The notes beneath the pieces were generated by a model that searched no databases, had not been told where the DNA came from, and worked only from the letters and a program-made list of their open reading frames with translations. Positions 13,691 to 15,286 of a DNA stretch of 15,286 bases are shown piece after piece (the first letter of the stretch is position 1; the number at the start of each line of letters is the position of its first letter). Both the position numbers and the translations under genes were made by a program. Origin of the DNA: DAOUBA01 sp034432855 (GTDB taxonomy: Bacteria > Chloroflexota > Anaerolineae > B4-G1); contig DAOUBA010000123.1 of NCBI GenBank assembly GCA_034432855.1, positions 1 through 15,286 on the forward strand, read 5' to 3'.

Positions 13691-14122
13691 ATGAATAAAG
13701 CGTTGTTGACCGGATGTATGCTCGCGTTGTTGTTGACCGCCTGCGGCGGGCCCAAGACGCTGCCGGAAGACGAAGCCCAGGCCTTTGCCGAACAGGTCGC
13801 GCCGATCACCGAGAACCTGCTCACCGCACTGAGCAACGGCGACGAGGCGGCCTACACGCGAGATATGGACGAGACGATGAAGAAGGCCAGCAGCGGCACC
13901 AAGTTCACCCAGGTCTATGAGACGGTCATCGGCAAGATCGGCAAGTATCTCTCTGCCGAGATGACCCAGGTGCTGGAGCAGGGCACGTATCGCATCGTCA
14001 TCTACGATGCGCAGTTCGAGAACGAGGAGCACGTGACCGTGCGCGTGGTCTATGACGTCTCCGGCACAGAGCCGCTCGTCGCCGGACTGTGGTTCGATTC
14101 ACCCACGTTGCGCCGGCAGTAG
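13691..14122 (+). CDS. Small lipoprotein resembling DUF3887 proteins
   Basis: This 143-residue protein begins with a lipoprotein signal: Lys3, a hydrophobic core and the box LTA-C, with Cys18 lipidated. The mature part resembles DUF3887 proteins: a helix ending in LLTALSNGDEAAYTRDMDE (43-61) with the phrase DMDETMKK, then a GKIGKYLS region (81-88), then strands such as YRIVIYDAQF (100-109) and VTVRVVYDV (115-123), ending near GLWF (132-135). The NTF2-like cone fold of such domains suggests binding of a small ligand or partner, but no function is established. The ATG at 13691 was chosen because GGAGGAGG lies just upstream; an ATG at 13676 would put that site inside the gene. It sits 38 bases after gntR in the same operon. 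Confidence 0.82.
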   Translation: MNKALLTGCMLALLLTACGGPKTLPEDEAQAFAEQVAPITENLLTALSNGDEAAYTRDMDETMKKASSGTKFTQVYETVIGKIGKYLSAEMTQVLEQGTYRIVIYDAQFENEEHVTVRVVYDVSGTEPLVAGLWFDSPTLRRQ

Positions 14123-14142
14123 GGGCGGGATGACCCCGCCCT
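14121..14142 (+). promoter_or_regulatory. GC-rich hairpin at the lipoprotein stop codon
   Basis: AGGGGCGGG and CCCCGCCCT pair over eight bases with one bulge around a short loop. The stem overlaps the stop codon of the lipoprotein gene. No T tract follows, so it is more likely a processing or stability element than a terminator. Confidence 0.4.
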
Positions 14143-14164
14143 GCACAATGACAGGAGGTCAGAG

Positions 14165-14368
14165 ATGGAGAGCTTTGAACAATTCTCACGGCTGATCCCG
14201 TTTTTGATCCCGATCGCCTTACTCCAACTGGGGCTGATGGTCTTTGCACTGGTGGACCTCGTGCGCCGCGAGCGCACGCGCGGCCCCAAATGGGCCTGGG
14301 CGCTGGTGATTGTGCTGGTCAACTTTATCGGCCCGATCGTCTACTTTTTGGTCGGGCGGGAGGAGTGA
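14165..14368 (+). CDS. PLDc_N-domain small membrane protein
   Basis: This 67-residue protein consists of two membrane helices (about 11-31 and 43-63) joined by a basic loop, VRRERTRGPKW (33-43). The second half, with GPKWAWALVI and NFIGPIVYFLVGR (53-65), is the PLDc_N (phospholipase D-nuclease N-terminal) signature. Despite the name it has no catalytic part. Such small proteins are found next to ABC exporters; the yxlE-yxlF pair of Bacillus subtilis is a known parallel, where YxlE takes part in regulation. The ATG at 14165 has AGGAGG six bases upstream. It lies three bases before the ATPase start codon, so the two are very likely co-translated. It may anchor or regulate the exporter; this is inference. 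Confidence 0.9.
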   Translation: MESFEQFSRLIPFLIPIALLQLGLMVFALVDLVRRERTRGPKWAWALVIVLVNFIGPIVYFLVGREE

Positions 14369-14371
14369 CAG

Positions 14372-15286
<915 letters not shown>

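Overview
The window is GC-rich and densely packed. It carries gene families common in Chloroflexota (Uma2-type nuclease, BMP-type nucleoside uptake, fused-ATPase ECF transporter, YtrA-type GntR regulator). That placement is an inference from gene content and style; the window contains no rRNA, tRNA or marker gene that would prove it. I found no mobile element or CRISPR array.

Left part, all on the minus strand. A Uma2-family nuclease gene is cut by the left edge (1-363) and has a good promoter. Next is a beta-decarboxylating dehydrogenase of the isocitrate/isopropylmalate family (462-1580), with its own promoter and a leader that can form hairpins. A rho-independent terminator (1688-1720) then closes a four-gene BMP/nucleoside-type ABC transporter operon that reads from 7888 down to 1744: a secreted BMP lipoprotein, a double-domain ATPase, an unusual protein that fuses a second BMP domain to a permease, and a second permease. 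The fusion is the most interesting object here. Its binding domain has no signal peptide and should lie in the cytoplasm, as if it sensed the imported substrate from inside.

Middle part, also minus strand. A 358-base gap (7889-8246) holds the likely promoter and long structured leader of the BMP operon. Upstream of it a second set reads from 12975 down to 8247: an ECF vitamin-type S component, a fused ECF ATPase pair, EcfT, a small helical unknown protein, and an exported phospholipase D-like protein. The close spacing suggests one transcript from a promoter at 13102-13130.

Right part, plus strand, divergent from the ECF set. A GntR/YtrA-type repressor has a perfect sigma-70-type promoter overlapped by an inverted repeat, which suggests autoregulation. 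It is followed by a small lipoprotein resembling DUF3887 proteins, a two-helix PLDc_N membrane protein and an ABC ATPase of the drug/ABC-2 export type that runs off the right edge. The genes look like one envelope-stress or export operon whose permease should lie just outside the window.
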